In this document: positions 34,501 through 47,381 of the stretch, piece by piece | Layout of the letters: the number at the start of each line of letters is the position of its first letter | How positions within the stretch are numbered: position 1 is the stretch's first letter | Source of the DNA: Anaeramoeba flamelloides | Taxonomy: Eukaryota > Metamonada > Anaeramoebidae | DNA length: 64,000 nt | Assembly (NCBI GenBank): GCA_027625915.1 | Contig: JANTQA010000047.1 | Location: forward strand, 5,022,001-5,086,000 | Direction of reading: 5' to 3' | Notes under the pieces: generated by a model | What the model saw: only the letters and a program-made list of their open reading frames with translations | Told to the model about the DNA's origin: nothing | Database searches by the model: none | Program-made: the position numbers and the translations under genes

Positions 34501-36168
34501 GATACTAAAACAAATCAAAATAGTTTTGATAGTTTTGATAGTTTTGATAATAATACAAAACAAGAGACAATTGAAAATCAAAATAATTTAACTAATTTAA
34601 ATGGTTTTGATAACTTTGATACAAATAAAAAACAAGGAACAACCAACAATTTTGATAGTTTTGATAGTTTTGGCAATAATAAAAAACAAGAAACAAATGA
34701 AAATCAAAACAGTTTTGATAGTTTTGATAGTTTTGATAATAATACAAAACAAGAAACAAATGAAAATCAAAATAATTTAACTAATTTAAATAGCTTTGAT
34801 AATTTCAACCAATCTAATAAAAACAATGAAACTAAAACCAATAATAATCAATCAAATAATTTAAATAATTTTGATTTTTTTAATAAAAATGATAATAATA
34901 AAAAACAAGAAACTAATGAAAATCAAAACACTTTTGATAATTTTGATAACTTTGATACAAATAAAAAACAAGAAACAACCAATAATTTTGATAGCTTTGA
35001 TAGTTTTGACAATAATAAAAAACAAGAAACAAATGAAAATCAAAACAGTTTTGATAGTTTTGATAGTTTTGATAATAATAAAAAACAAGAAACAAATGAA
35101 AATCAAAGTGTTTTAACAAATTTAAATAGTTTTGACGATTTTAATCAATCTAATAAAAATATTGAAACCCAGTCCAATAATAATCAATCAAATAATTTCG
35201 ATAATTTTGATACTTTTAATGAAACAAATACTACCAAGAAACAAGAAACTAACCTAAATGATTTTGATAATTTTGATAAAACTAATAATAATAAAAAACT
35301 AGAAACAACCAACAATTTTGATAGTTTTGATAGTTTTGGCAATAATAAAAAACAAGAAACAAATGAAAATCAAAACAGTTTTGATAGTTTTGATAGTTTT
35401 GATAATAATAAAAAACAAGAAACAAATGAAAATCAAAATAATTTAACTAATTTTGATAGCTTTGATAATTTCAACCAATCTAATAAAAACAATGAAACCC
35501 AGTCAAATAACAATCTAACAAATGATTTTGGTAATTTTGATAATTTTAATAAAACAAATAATACCAAAAAGCAAGATACTAAAACAAATCAAAACAGTTT
35601 TGATAGTTTTGATAAAACTGATAATAATACAAAACAAGAATCTAACCTAAATAGTTTTGATAGCTTTGATAATTTTGATAATAATAAAAAACAAGAAACA
35701 AATGAAAATCAAAATAATTTAACTAATTTAAATAGCTTTGATAATTTCAACCAATCTGATAATAACAATGAAACTCAAGCAAATACTAATCAGATAAATA
35801 ATTTTGGCAGCTTTGATAATTTTAATCAAACAAATAATACCAAAAAACAAGAAACTAAAACAAATCAAAATAGTTTTGATAGTTTTGATAAAACTGATAA
35901 TAATAAAAAACAAGAAACATTCAATAATTTTGATAGCTTTGATAATTTTGATCATAATAAAAAAAAAGATACAAATGAAAATCAAAATAATTTAACTAAT
36001 TTTGATAGCTTTGATAATTTCAACCAATCTGATAATAACAATGAAACTCAAGCAAATACTAATCAGATAAATAATTTTGGCAACTTTGATAATTTTAATA
36101 TAACTGAAAATAATAAAAAAACAAATCAAAATAATTTTGATAGTTTTGACAGTTTTGATAATTTTTAA
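28572..36168 (+). CDS. Eps15/Pan1-like protein with two EH domains
   Basis: Exons 28572-29255, 29365-29503, 29691-29912 and 32639-36168 (introns 109, 187 and 2,726 bp, all GT..AG) keep one frame and give 1,524 residues. The likely role is a clathrin-coat endocytic scaffold. Order: a start with WETF and EAFDDFSGA; a GRGM/GRGR array (about 55-155); EH domain 1 (about 183-275: FSDLEKRTFNTIFTDIEKKS, TKLSKSVLAK|IWELSKIS, NEFYVVLRMIALVQ); EH domain 2 (about 329-410: YLKLYSQFDLQNKGF, YLESTGINNQILFLIWKLC, FPAVVHLIENV); an N/Q-rich linker; a PIQQP/MQQP array (about 636-690); a coiled coil (about 695-830); then about 570 residues of FDSFDSFDNNKKQETNENQ-type repeats. Each repeat carries D-x-F, a motif that binds the AP2 appendage in Eps15 relatives. 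Splicing is supported because introns 1 and 3 each cut an EH domain that is complete only when joined. Confidence 0.88.
28736..29045. repeat. In-frame GGAAGAGGAATG tandem array
   Basis: About 300 bp of 6- and 12-base purine units coding GRGM, GRGR and MNRGRG. RGG-like arrays often bind RNA or are arginine-methylated; here it lies before the first EH domain, which is unusual for the family. Confidence 0.9.
30536..31240. repeat. Foldback element in intron 3
   Basis: The left arm (about 30538-30672) has AAAATCACCAGTATTTTAAA, AGTTAATAAGAATCC, TCTAACTTAGATTTT and AATTTCATCAAGATC. The right arm (about 31100-31232) has the reverse complements (GATCTTGATCAAATTGAAAT, AAATCTAAGTTAGATGA, GGATTCTTATTAACTTTTAA). 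Arms are about 130 bp and the core about 430 bp. Confidence 0.75.
31775..32475. mobile_element. R2 compound foldback element, copy d (largest)
   Basis: Has both hairpin modules (ATTCTTTTGAATTCTGG near 32020-32036 and CCAGAATTCAAAAGAATAGA near 32409-32428). Three or four tandem TTCTAGGTTTTTTTGAGGTT units follow, with an opposed AAACCTCAAAAAAACCTAGA partner around CTATTGATTTTC. At its left is TCTACGGCACTTGACGGCAC, which recurs inverted in the 51.9 kb copy. Confidence 0.75.
34440..36165. repeat. FDSFD / NNKKQETNENQN coding tandem array
   Basis: About 1.7 kb of in-frame imperfect repeats, roughly 20-25 residues per unit, making the last third of the EH protein. Core text is NSFDSFDSFDNNKKQETNEN. 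Near-identical blocks (for example around 34700, 35040 and 35370) show recent duplication within the array. Confidence 0.9.
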
Positions 36169-36369
36169 TACAATAATTTATGAAACAAATGAAATTGGCA
36201 CAATTTATTCATTTTTTGATACTAATTAATATTATTCAGTTATAGTATTAATTTTATAATTTTTTATAATAAATATTTTTTCTTCATATCCACCTTTTCT
36301 TTTTTTTTTTTTTTTTTTAATTTTTTTTTTTTATTATTTTTCGAATGAAATGTTAATGATAACCTCAGA

Positions 36370-36939
36370 GTTGTTAAGGCTTACAATCCATGAATATTGA
36401 AAAAAAAAAAGATCTTGTATTGTGTGTGACCACTTGTTAATTTAGTTCTTAACTGATCGATCTCGAACTTGGTATGGGTTTTAATAGTCGTTCAAAATGG
36501 CAATTTTTGACAATTTTTTTTTCCTAAATCCGAATTGAAGAGTGTAAGACTAATTGATCGAAAGTTAAGTTAATAAAAAAATCTGGTTTAGGAGTTGTTG
36601 ATTGAAATTTTTAATTATGTTTGGTTTTATTTGGAACTTTTAATTTTTTTTTTTTTTCATCTAGTTAATTGTCAAAAAAGTAAACAAAATTTTTTTCTAC
36701 AACCCAAAATTCAAAATTTATTCTTGAACACCTACCAATCTATTATCTTACACTCTTCAATTTGGATTTCTGAAATAAAAATAAAAAAATTGTCAAAAAT
36801 TGCCACTTTGAACCACTTTTAAAACCCATACCAAGACCTAGAACGATAAGATAAGAACCTTATTAATAAGTTGCCACACCCTACACAAGATAATCTTTTT
36901 TCAAATTTCAGGGATTGTAAACCTTAAATCCCAACAAAA
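36370..36939. repeat. R3 foldback element, ~570 bp
   Basis: The left arm is GTTAAGGCTTACAATCC ... TTGGTATGGGTTTTAA ... GGCAATTTTTGACAATTTTT ... TTGAAGAGTGTAAGA. The right arm is the reverse complement (TCTTACACTCTTCAA ... AAAAATTGTCAAAAATTGCC ... TTAAAACCCATACCAAG ... GGGATTGTAAACCTTAA). Arms are about 235 bp with a core of about 100 bp. It lies between the EH gene and the CH gene. The same tip, TTAAGGTTTACGAACCCTGA, recurs at 63646. Confidence 0.8.
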
Positions 36940-36991
36940 CACTAGAAAATTTTAACATTTTTCGAAATATTTTTCATTTTTTTCGAAAAAG

Positions 36992-39900
36992 ATGAGTAAA
37001 TGAATTCTTTTTTTTTTCTTGTCAAAACCTAATACACAACTAAACTCTTTCTTCTCACAAACTGTTATAATTTCTCACAAATTTTAGGTCTGGTTTTGCC
37101 ATCAAGTCTGCAATTAATAGTTTGGATGGGAAAACTCTTAGGCAAAAGGATCTTATTTTATCCAAAATTTCTCGATTTTGTTTTGGACTGTTGTAAAATT
37201 CTGGATCTGATTAGTCACACAAGATCGTTTTCACCTGAAAAGTAAATTTCTTTTTCAAAATAAAAATTTTATTCTTTGCTGTTTTTTGAATAATCAATGG
37301 GAAATAATGTTCACTTCATTTTCCCCTTCCTTCCTTTTTTTTTTACCAAGAACAATTTAGAAGAAGTATAAAATGTGATCTCTATTTATTTGATTTGGTC
37401 CTTTTTTTATACTATTGTTTGTTTGTATATTGGTGAGTGAAGAAATACCACATGAAAAACCAAGATTTCAGAATCGAAAAAAAGATAATCAGATGAAATT
37501 TCTTCCCAGTTATAATTTCAAGTACCAGGATTATTTAAAAAAATATCTCACTGAGAGACTCAGTTTAGCAAAAGGGTTTCTTTAATTTGTCGAAATAAAG
37601 ACAACCAACAAAAAGTGATCTCATTTTCTGTTTGAGTGCACATATTTTTTTTGATTCATTTCGATCGAAAGTCAGTTTTCTTAAAAACAAAAAAATGAAA
37701 AAGAAAAATAATGATTTCTTTATTTAAAGTATTTGTGATCACTAAACTGAATCAAATAAGAAACTTTTTTTGTAGGGGATACTTAATGCGAACAAAATAA
37801 CAGAGGTTGAAATGAACATGATTTTCAAACATCTTCACCAAAGTTAGAAAATACAATTAAAAACCAATAATAAGATTAAGTCGGATTTACAAAACATAAA
37901 ACAGAGCACAGTAACCTTAATGAAACCACACTACTCAAAAGAAGAAAAATTTCTTTCTTATTTTCTTGTTTTTAAAATATTTCGATTCATGAAAGATCCT
38001 AATTTGAAGAGAGAATCGAAAACGAAAGGGTTCTTTTTTTAAAAAACAACAAACCAAAGAAATTAAGATCCTTGTAAAAAATAAAAGAAAAATCATTCAG
38101 TCTCCTTTCAAAATCTTAAACAAGTACTAACTTTGGAGAACTGATCCCCTAAATTAAAGTTACCTTTCCTAAACTCAAAAAAAAATTGCTTTACAGAAAG
38201 CAAATAGGAATGAACAGCTACACCTTCGCAATTGTCTTTAAGATAAGGTAGAAATTTTTGAATTTAAACACCTTTCAAACTACAATTAATCATAAACTCG
38301 AAACTATAAACTGTAAACAAAAAGCATAACTTTGTTTTTTCAATTATTAATTATCTCTACCTCTTCTATTTTTTTTTTTTATCTATCTTTCAATCTAAGG
38401 AATACTCTTCTTGAAAATTTGAATTGGATAATCGCATGGGGAAAAAAATACGATGCTTCTATAGAATTTAATTTTGATCCAAACAAACTTATTCAAACAA
38501 GATCTGTGCCACAATTAAAACTATTTCTATCGTGTGTTTCTGTTTTAAGCGAACAAAAAGGGTTCAAGCCAGCAATTTCGAAAATTAATCCATCACCATT
38601 AAGAGAAATTAATCACAAAAATCAAACCAAATGTAGCCATGATCAAATCATTGAAAAATCTTCATTTATTACAAATTTTAACAATTCAAATTCAAAGTAT
38701 CAAACAAAAAGTTTCCCCAAACAAGATATCAAACTTTCAAAAAAAATAAGAATTGTAAAAAAGAATTTTACAAAGAAAAGAACAATTTTTAAAGTAAAAT
38801 TAATCAAGCCAAAAATTGGTTTTAATTCTCAAAAGTTTCAAAATTTGAAAGAAAATAGACTTTTAGTTCAAGATCAAAAAACAATACTTAAACAAACACA
38901 AAAACAAGAACAAAAACAAAAACAAGAACAAATCAAAAAAGTAAATGGAAACACTAAAGGTAAAAGAAAAAGGAAAGACAAACCAAACATGATTAAGCTA
39001 ATATACGAATACCATTGTTTTAGTTTCGTAGATACCAAGAATGGAGAAATTATTTTTACAAGCAAATATTTAAAAAAATCAAAATTTAGATTATATCTTG
39101 ATAAATTAAACCCCTTAAAAATTATTTTTCTGATACAAAGTGACAACGAATTAAAAGAATTTATATTTAAAAATGATTCAATTGATAATAACCAAATTGT
39201 GCTGAGAACCTTTTTAATGTATAATTATTATTCTGGGATATCAATTGAATCATTGCCAATCAATGGAAAGATTATTGGAATTTATAATGAGATAGATTTA
39301 ATTAGTTTGAGATGCTTAAAAAAAGGATTTGCAAAATTTGAAATAAAAATTCACAATTCAAAAACCAATATATGGGTTGGTTGTGTATTACTTTTAAAAA
39401 AGGATTGTATTTATTTCTATGATGAAAAATTTGATAAAAAATTGATTAATATTAATTTTATACATTATTTTTTGAAATTAGCAACCCACCCAAAGTACAT
39501 CGAAAATTTAGAGATTAGAATTTTCTCTCGAAAAGGAAAAAACAGTTTTAAAACAATTCTTCTTAATTGTAATAATATGAATCAAAGAAATTTGATTTGG
39601 AAATGTTTTTTGCTATTTCAGAAAACGAATAAGTACAGAAATAATTTAGAAAATGATATAACTCTTAAAGTACGAATAGATTATGGAAATTCTAACAATA
39701 GTAATATTCTTAATAATAGTCATAATAAAAAAATTGATCACGGGAACAACAACAACAACAACAAAAACAAAAAGAAAAATAAGAAAACTGGAAATTTAGA
39801 GTATACACAAAGACTAAATAAAAGCTATTTTCTAAAATTTAATCAAAAAAACCAAAACAAACTAAAATTTAGACCAATAGTTAGATTAATTAACCAATAC

Positions 39901-41853
39901 ACGTATATTACAACTTTTACTAAAAAAGCCCAAGGATTCAAATTACAAAAAACACAGCACTTTCCAAAATATCCTAGGAATAATATCATTTCACCATTTG
40001 TTGAGCTAAAAAAAGGCACCCCAAATGAAAAAATTAATAATTTATATTTAAAGCTGAAAAATTTAATTAAATTAAAAAAGGCATCATTTCAATGTAAATT
40101 AAATTATATTTTTTTGGATTCAAATAAAAAAATTGACAAAAAATGGATTGGACAAATATTTAATTTAATAATTACGACAACAAATATTGTAATCAATCTT
40201 AATTCTCAAACAATAATTAACGAGAAATTTTGCCGTAAACAAAAGTTATTTTTACATTTTTTCGAAACAAAAGAAATCTTATTTATTGGCAGGTTTGGTA
40301 AAAAAATCCAATTTTCTCTAATCGATCCCTTTGAACGTGATATTTTAATAAACATTTTTATTTTTTTTAAAAATAAATACTTCAATTTCCTAAATAATAG
40401 TAATAATTCTAATTCTAACAACAATAATGATAATGATTCTAACTTTAACATTAATAATATTTCAATTGAAAAAGATCATAACAACAAGTACAAAAATAAA
40501 AAAAAAAACATTAATAAAGAAATTTTAACTGAAATGAACAAACACAATAATCAAAGTATTGAAAATATTATCAAAGTTATTCCACCACTAAAACCTTCAA
40601 CAGTTTATTTTGATGAATCAAGTAATCCATTTACTTTCAAATCTTCGTTTATTTATAATAAACAAATTAAAACCGAATTAAAGAAGAAAAAAAAAACATG
40701 GAAAATCATTTTAATAAATTCAATTGAAGAATTAATTTCATTTTGGAAAATTGAATTGTTTAATGATCATTTTGAATTAAAAAAATCCAAAAAATTGATA
40801 TATTCCAGATATTATTCAATTTTTTCAAAAATAATTAATATTTCAAAAGTTAATCTTGTGATAAAATTAATTATTGATGAATTTAGTTGTATTTATTTTA
40901 AATTTAATTCCTTTTTAGAAAAGATTTCATTTATTAAAAAATTTAATAGTTATAAAAAAACTAATTTAAAACTGTTTGAAGAAAAAATTAGTTATTTTGA
41001 AGGTAATCTAATTTCTCAAAAGTTTTCTAATAACAAACACATACAAAATCAAAACCAAAATCAAACCAAAAACGATAACAAATCCAAAAACGAAAACAAG
41101 TACAAACACAAGAACAAAAGCACAGGAACAAGCAAAAACCAAAACCAAAAAAATAAAATTGGGATCATAATAAAACCAAATTTATTTATGGTTAATATCT
41201 ACAATTGTAAAAAAATCTTAAAATTTGAATATTTATTTGGAATTAATATGCTTTTCCATCCAAATGATCAAAATATATTAACTATAGATTTAGGTAATCA
41301 ACATTCAACTATTACTATCCAATTTGATAATTCATTTATCATCCAGGAATTTTTATTTAGCTTTTATAAAGCTTTTGATAAATACGTTGGTTGCGTTCCT
41401 CAAGGATCTCCATATAGATCATTCATTGCAATTTTAAACTCCGAATTCCAATCAAAATTTATTTTATCATCTCAAAAATTAACAATTATTCAATCAAATT
41501 TAAAAAATAAAAACAAGAATGAAAATAAAAAAATTAAAAAAATTTATCAGATTATTGATGCTAGAATTTATTCATTTAAAAAATATCCAAAAAGATTTCA
41601 AATATACTTCCCAATAATTTCAAAAAAAATAAAAGTTAGATTTGAAAATAAGCAAAAGAAACGATTATTTATTAACTATTTCGACTTAATTTGTAAAAAG
41701 AGATATCATATACTTTCTTATAATTGTATCAATGATAACCTGAATAAAAATAATAATAAACAAAATTCTAATTCTAATTCAATTCTTTCAACTAATATAC
41801 CCTCCTCATCATCAACTTCTTTCGAAACGAATAATCATAATAACAACAACAAA

Positions 41854-41941
<88 letters not shown>

Positions 41942-44268
41942 TTAGCAACTTAAATAATTTTAATTATGGATCTGAAAAAAATTGTGAAACATTTTCGGTT
42001 TCAATTTTAAATAATAATTTTAAACGAACAGGTAAACAAGGAATTGTTTCTTTATACCCGAATTTTCTTACTTTAAAAAAATTTCAACCATTAAATAATA
42101 TTAGTAATGATAATATCAAAAGCAGAAATATAAAGAATTTTCATAAACAAAACAAATTTGAAATATATTCAAATTTATCGCAAATTAAATTAAAATTATC
42201 AAATTATAATAGTTCGACTATTATTATAATTTATTCAGACCATCATTATGGTAAAATAAACTCCCTTTTGAATTCAAATAATCGCAATAAAATTAAAAAA
42301 AAATTTAAATTATTTTTTCTTGATCCTAGAAAAAAATCCAATTTTTTATTAAAATATCAATTTTTGAAATTAAATTTGCTTAATAATCTAAAAATTCCTT
42401 TAAATTTGATCAAAAACCAAAATGCTTTAATTTATTATGTTCATTTAATAAAATCTAATCCAATTGTAAAGAACAAAAACTGTTTAATAATTTTAGAATT
42501 AAATCGAATCAAAATATTATTGTTGGAAAAGATTTTTTTTTGTAAATATAATAAATTAATTATAAACATATTAAAAAATAATATAATTAAATTACTTATA
42601 AAGGAATCTTCATTTGAATTGGTATTCAAATTTGATGATTTAATTATATTCGAAGAATTTATTAAAATGATTTATTTTTTAAAAATGTCAAATAATGAAT
42701 TTATTTTAAACGAGCTTCAATTGAACGTCAATGACAGAAACCATAATCATAATAAAATTAATAAAAACGAGACGATAAATTTAAACAAGATTAAAAAAAT
42801 AAATAACAAAGATTTAAATTTCCATTTAAAATTGATTTATAAAAATAAGAATAAGAACAAAAATAAAAATAATAACAACAATGATCAAATTATTAATCAA
42901 AATGGTTATTTATTTATTAATAGTATAAATAATGAGATAATTATTTTAATAAATGATAAAAAAGTAATTAAATTACATCAAATTGAAGAATTATTTATAA
43001 AAAAAATCCAAATTAAAAAAGCAAATCACAAAAAAAGATTAATAATCTTACATAATAATAAGGATATATATATACGATTACTGCTTAATAAGAAACACAT
43101 TACAAAATTAGAAAAATATCTTAAGAAAAATAGATTATCTCTATTTAAAAAATTTAAAAAGATTAACGAAAAGCATTTAAAAAAAATTAATACATCGAAA
43201 AAAAAAAAGTTACTTAATAATCATAACAATAATAATCATAAAACATTTTATAATGACAATATGAATTTTAATCATGCTAATAACACAAATTCAAAATATA
43301 TAAAAAATCAAATCCAATCTAATGTATCACAATTATTTAATGAACCAAATATCCCACAACAACCAATATTCAAAGTGATATTTTATAACACTATTGATTA
43401 TTTAGTTATTGGGAAAGGCGTTCTTAAAGTAAATTTAGATAACGAAAAAATTTTTTTAATACAAAATGATAAACAAATTATTATTGAAAAGCCGAATAAA
43501 CTGATAATTGAAAAAAAGAACATTTTAAAAAAGAAATATCTATTGTTTTTATATTTTGATAAATCTTGGTTATTAAGCTTTGATGGTAAAATTAATATTC
43601 GGATGTTTAATTTTGTAATTAAAAAAGTTTTGAGAATTAAAAATAAATCAAATCTTTTATTCCAGCACCAAATCATCGAAAAATTGAATAATAATTTTTT
43701 AAATCAAAATCCAATGAAGAATGATATTAAGGTTAAATTAAATTTTAACTTTTGTATTAATTCAAAATTAATTGAAATCGATCTCCATTTTGAAGTCAAA
43801 AATTCAATTGTAACAGAAGTTCAAAACGATGATGCCAATGGCTGTGATGATAACAATGGAAGTCAAATTTCTTTATTTAAGGAAAATAATTTAAAGACTA
43901 ATAATTTAAAATATAACACAATAAAAAATAACCCCTTGAATAAACAACCACAAATACCAAAAGAAATATTGAAAAACACCCTAATAATCGAATTTAGTGT
44001 AAAATTAGTGAATTGTGGAGAACCAACAAAAAATGTTAAAATAATACCAACAACTCAGATGCTTCTATTACTACAGAAAGGGTTTGATTTTTGGAAAACA
44101 ATATATTTCTTCGGTAAATGTCAACTTGTACATAACCCAGTTGTGCCATTTTCACTCAAATTAATTTTTGGGAATGGCCAAATTTATACTTTTGTTTTCC
44201 AATCAGATAAATTCCTTCGTTTGTTCCAAAGGCATTTAATTAAATTACAAAAATACCGTAAAAAATAA
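36992..44268 (+). CDS. CH-domain plus tandem PH-like-domain giant protein (protein B)
   Basis: Proposed exons 36992-36995 (ATGA only), 37088-37241 and 38400-44268, with introns of 92 and 1,158 bp. Joined they give 2,008 residues in one frame, TAA stop. Residues about 8-110 read as a calponin-homology domain: LIVWMGKLLGKRI, FLDFVLDCCKILDLIS, then across the intron SFSPEK|NTLLENLNWIIAW and PQLKLFLSCVSVLSEQKGF. CH domains bind actin or signalling partners. The rest holds about ten or eleven PH-like modules built as in protein A (for example FEIKIHNSKTNIWVGCVLLL, FSVSILNNNFKRTGKQGIVS, FKVIFYNTIDYLVIGKGVLK), separated by K/N-rich linkers and a poly-Asn run (about 1202-1233). TFLMYNYYSGISIE matches TLCMYQWYCGKSPE in protein A. 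The large 3' exon is secure. The two 5' exons, especially the four-base first one, are inferred from phase and CH fit. Confidence 0.8.
41846..41940. repeat. (AAT/AAC)n tract coding poly-Asn
   Basis: About 31 codons of nearly pure AAT/AAC between two PH-like modules of protein B. Confidence 0.95.
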
Positions 44269-44378
44269 TAACAAACAAACCTTTGAAAAATCTTAATCCT
44301 GATCGGAATGTTATTATTTGTAAATATATATATATATTAAAATTCAATTGAATAATAAATTGAATTAAAAAAGATTAA

Positions 44379-44409
<31 letters not shown>

Positions 44410-47381
44410 TATCTCTTTTTGTGGAATCTTCAAAATTAAAAACTTTTTTAATTTTAAAAGAATTCATAAAAACAGTTTTACAAGGTTTATTTATTTATTT
44501 TTAAAATCTATAGAATTTCTCATCAATAAAGAAATCCAAAGTTTGGATTTTAATAATTCATTTTTTATGTGTAATATCAATCGGGGTTCTTAATAAAACA
44601 GGAATTGTCAAGAAAAAGAATTTAGATCTTTTTGAATTAAAAAAAAAACAATTATAATCTTTAATTTTGCTCATTTTTTTTTCTTTTTTTTTTTTTCAAG
44701 TTATAGAGAAATTGTTTTTGTTATTCTTTTTATTCGAAAAATCCTTTGATCTATACTATTTTTTTATTTTAATTATTGAGAGAATGGAGTAATTAACGAA
44801 AATTTTATAAAAATAAAAAAAGAATTGATAAGAATTAAAAAGTTATAATTAAAAATAATATAAATCATTAAATTTTTCTAACAATAAGTAAAGCAGGATA
44901 AAACTTTGATGAAGTAGGAAATGAAAAAAAAATCGTTACATTTTGTCATTGTGAAAAATTTTAATTGTGTCAACCTAAAAAAAAATTTTTTTTGAGTGCA
45001 AAAGGATATTGAAACTGATGATATCAAAAGATCATTAATTATTTTATTAGTGAAAAGAGAAAAATTAAATTAGAGTTGAGTGTTTAAATTTTCATTTTTT
45101 TGAATATTTTTTTAATTGATTAAATTTTTGGTTAAATTGGATTAAAATCAAAAAATGTGTTGTATCAAATACCAAATGATAAAAAATAGACCAGAGAAGC
45201 CGAATATTTTAAAACATATCTTTTTTTTGAAGACCAGCCATGGAAGATCACCTTTTTGAATAAACTTGGTAAAATCAATATTGAAATATATTCCAAATAA
45301 ACTCGATAAAAGCCTATTTTAGAAGTTTTTTTTTTTTCCTGTATCTTACCAATTTGAACAAAAAAAAAAATAAAAAATATTACCTTGTATTTCTGAAACT
45401 CCAATCCTATTTATTTATTTTTTACAAATGTTTTTTTTTATATCAAATTTTTTTTCAAAATTCCATTTTTCAAATATTTTTATCAAACAAAACCAAAAAA
45501 AAGAATACTGTTTCAAAGATTAGAGTAAAAGGATTGAATTCTTAAAATCAAAAAAAAAAATTATAAAAAGGTTCGGCAAATTGAGAAATAATAATAATAA
45601 TATAATTACAATAACAATTATTAAGTATTTTGATTTTTTAAAATTCATTGAAAATAAATCATTATCAAATCAAACAAATATTCTATAAATATACCTTCCT
45701 AAAAAAGAATTGAAAAAAATTAGTTTTTTTCTGAACCAAAACTAGAATTATACTAACTAAATGAAAAAATAGGATTTTTGAATTTTTTATTGAATATTCT
45801 TTAGTAATACAAAGTAATTGGTTACTTCAAAATTTTCAATAATTTTTGTTGACTCATAATTAAAAATAAAACAAAGTAAAGAATAAATAACTGTCCGAAA
45901 TGTAACAGATAAGATCAATAAATGAAATAATTTGTCTTTAATTTTTTCTTGATCTTTTTTTTCATAATTTTGATTCTCATTTTTAAATTTTTATTTAAAT
46001 ATATTATACTAGGGTATATGATACTTAAGTATTTATTTAAATTTTTTTATTTGGAAAAAGAAATGATTTAAATAATTCAATTTCAAATAAAATTTTACTC
46101 CCAAAATTGGTACAATGTAATTTTTTACTGAATTAGAGTTAATTTTTTTTTTCTTAAATTGCCACGATTTCATAAAAAACTTAAATTTCAAGTTTTAAAT
46201 ATAAATTTTCAAAAAAAAACCTAAAGATCGATCAGAATTATTTAATCAAGAGGAGAAGTATTTAGGTTAAAGTATTATGTATTTGAAGTGTATAAAAATT
46301 ATTTAAAATTTAATCAAAGGTATTAATATCATAAAAAGATAAATTCAATATATAGATTTTATGAATTAAAAATAAAAAATCAAAAAAATATTCTCCCTTT
46401 TGAAAATAAAGTTATTATTTTTACTTTTTAAATTTAGGTAGTACATTAAATATTTCTAAAAATGTCATCAAACATTTTAAATAATATCTTTTTATCACTA
46501 ACTAATAATCAAATTCATCAAGTATTCAATATAATGGTTTTTTTTTTTATATGGTAATTCAACGTAAAAACAAAACTATTCAATATTTGAACGAAACTAA
46601 AATGTTATCTGTTTCAATCCAAATATTTTTTTATCAGAATTATCAGAATTAGACGAATTTTCAAATCTTAATCAAAAATCTCATATACCTTTCAATAATT
46701 ATATTAATTTATACTCCAAAAAGCGAAAAAAAAATAAGATCTTCAATCTGAGCACATTTTTCTTTTCTTGAAAATCATCTCTATTTTTTAATATTAATCT
46801 TCAAAATTCTTACAGGTTCTTGATATTCCTGTGATTTGTGGGTTTATCAAAAATTTCACCAAAAAACAAGACATTTCAAATATTTTAAAAATTAATTTCT
46901 AACTATACAATAAACAATTAAAAATCTTGGAAATTTTTTTATTAATATTGTGACATCAGAAAACAGTAAAACAGTACTTTTTTTTTTTTTTTTTTAGAAA
47001 TTATTGGTATTTTAATTAACAAATTATACTGTGTTAATTAATTTTGAAATCAACAAATAAAATATTTGAAAATAAAATTCTGAAATTGTATTGATAAAAA
47101 TTAATTTCTTTACAAAAAAAACAATTTGATAAATTCTATAAATTTTTTTATTATTATTATTTTTTGAGAAGTGTAAAATACACTCTAGATACCCTTATAC
47201 CTAAATTTCCTTTTAAAAATGTAAGCGTAAAATCATAGATTTTACGATTATTAAATAAAAAGAAAACACCCAAAAATTCTATATTCTTTATTTTATTCTT
47301 ATTAATTCTAATTTTTAAATCAAAACGAAAAATAAAGGAAAAACGAAAAATAAAGAAAAAACTGAAAAAAATAAAAAAAAA
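44269..47381. other. 3.1 kb intergenic, no gene seen
   Basis: Lies between the 3' ends of protein B (+) and the CWF19-like gene (-), so it is a convergent spacer. AT-rich with poly-T runs (44380-44407, 46979-46996) and one repeat (45739-46013) whose partner lies at 59.9 kb. Small open frames here have no protein-like composition. Confidence 0.55.
45739..46013. repeat. Dispersed repeat R5, copy a
   Basis: Reverse complement of 59923-60205. Shared blocks include ATATTATACTAG, AACAAAGTAAAGAATAAATA against TTATTCTTTATTTAGTTTTA, AGATAAGATC against CATCTTATCTG, and AGTAATTGGTTACTTC against GAGTAACCAATTACTT. Family unknown. Confidence 0.65.

Noticed and set aside
30386-37408. A shared ~30-base stretch (GGACCAAA..AAATAAATAGAGATCACA) at 30390 and inverted at 37375, in introns of two genes
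   Set aside because: Similarity ends quickly on both sides; too short and AT-rich to call an element.
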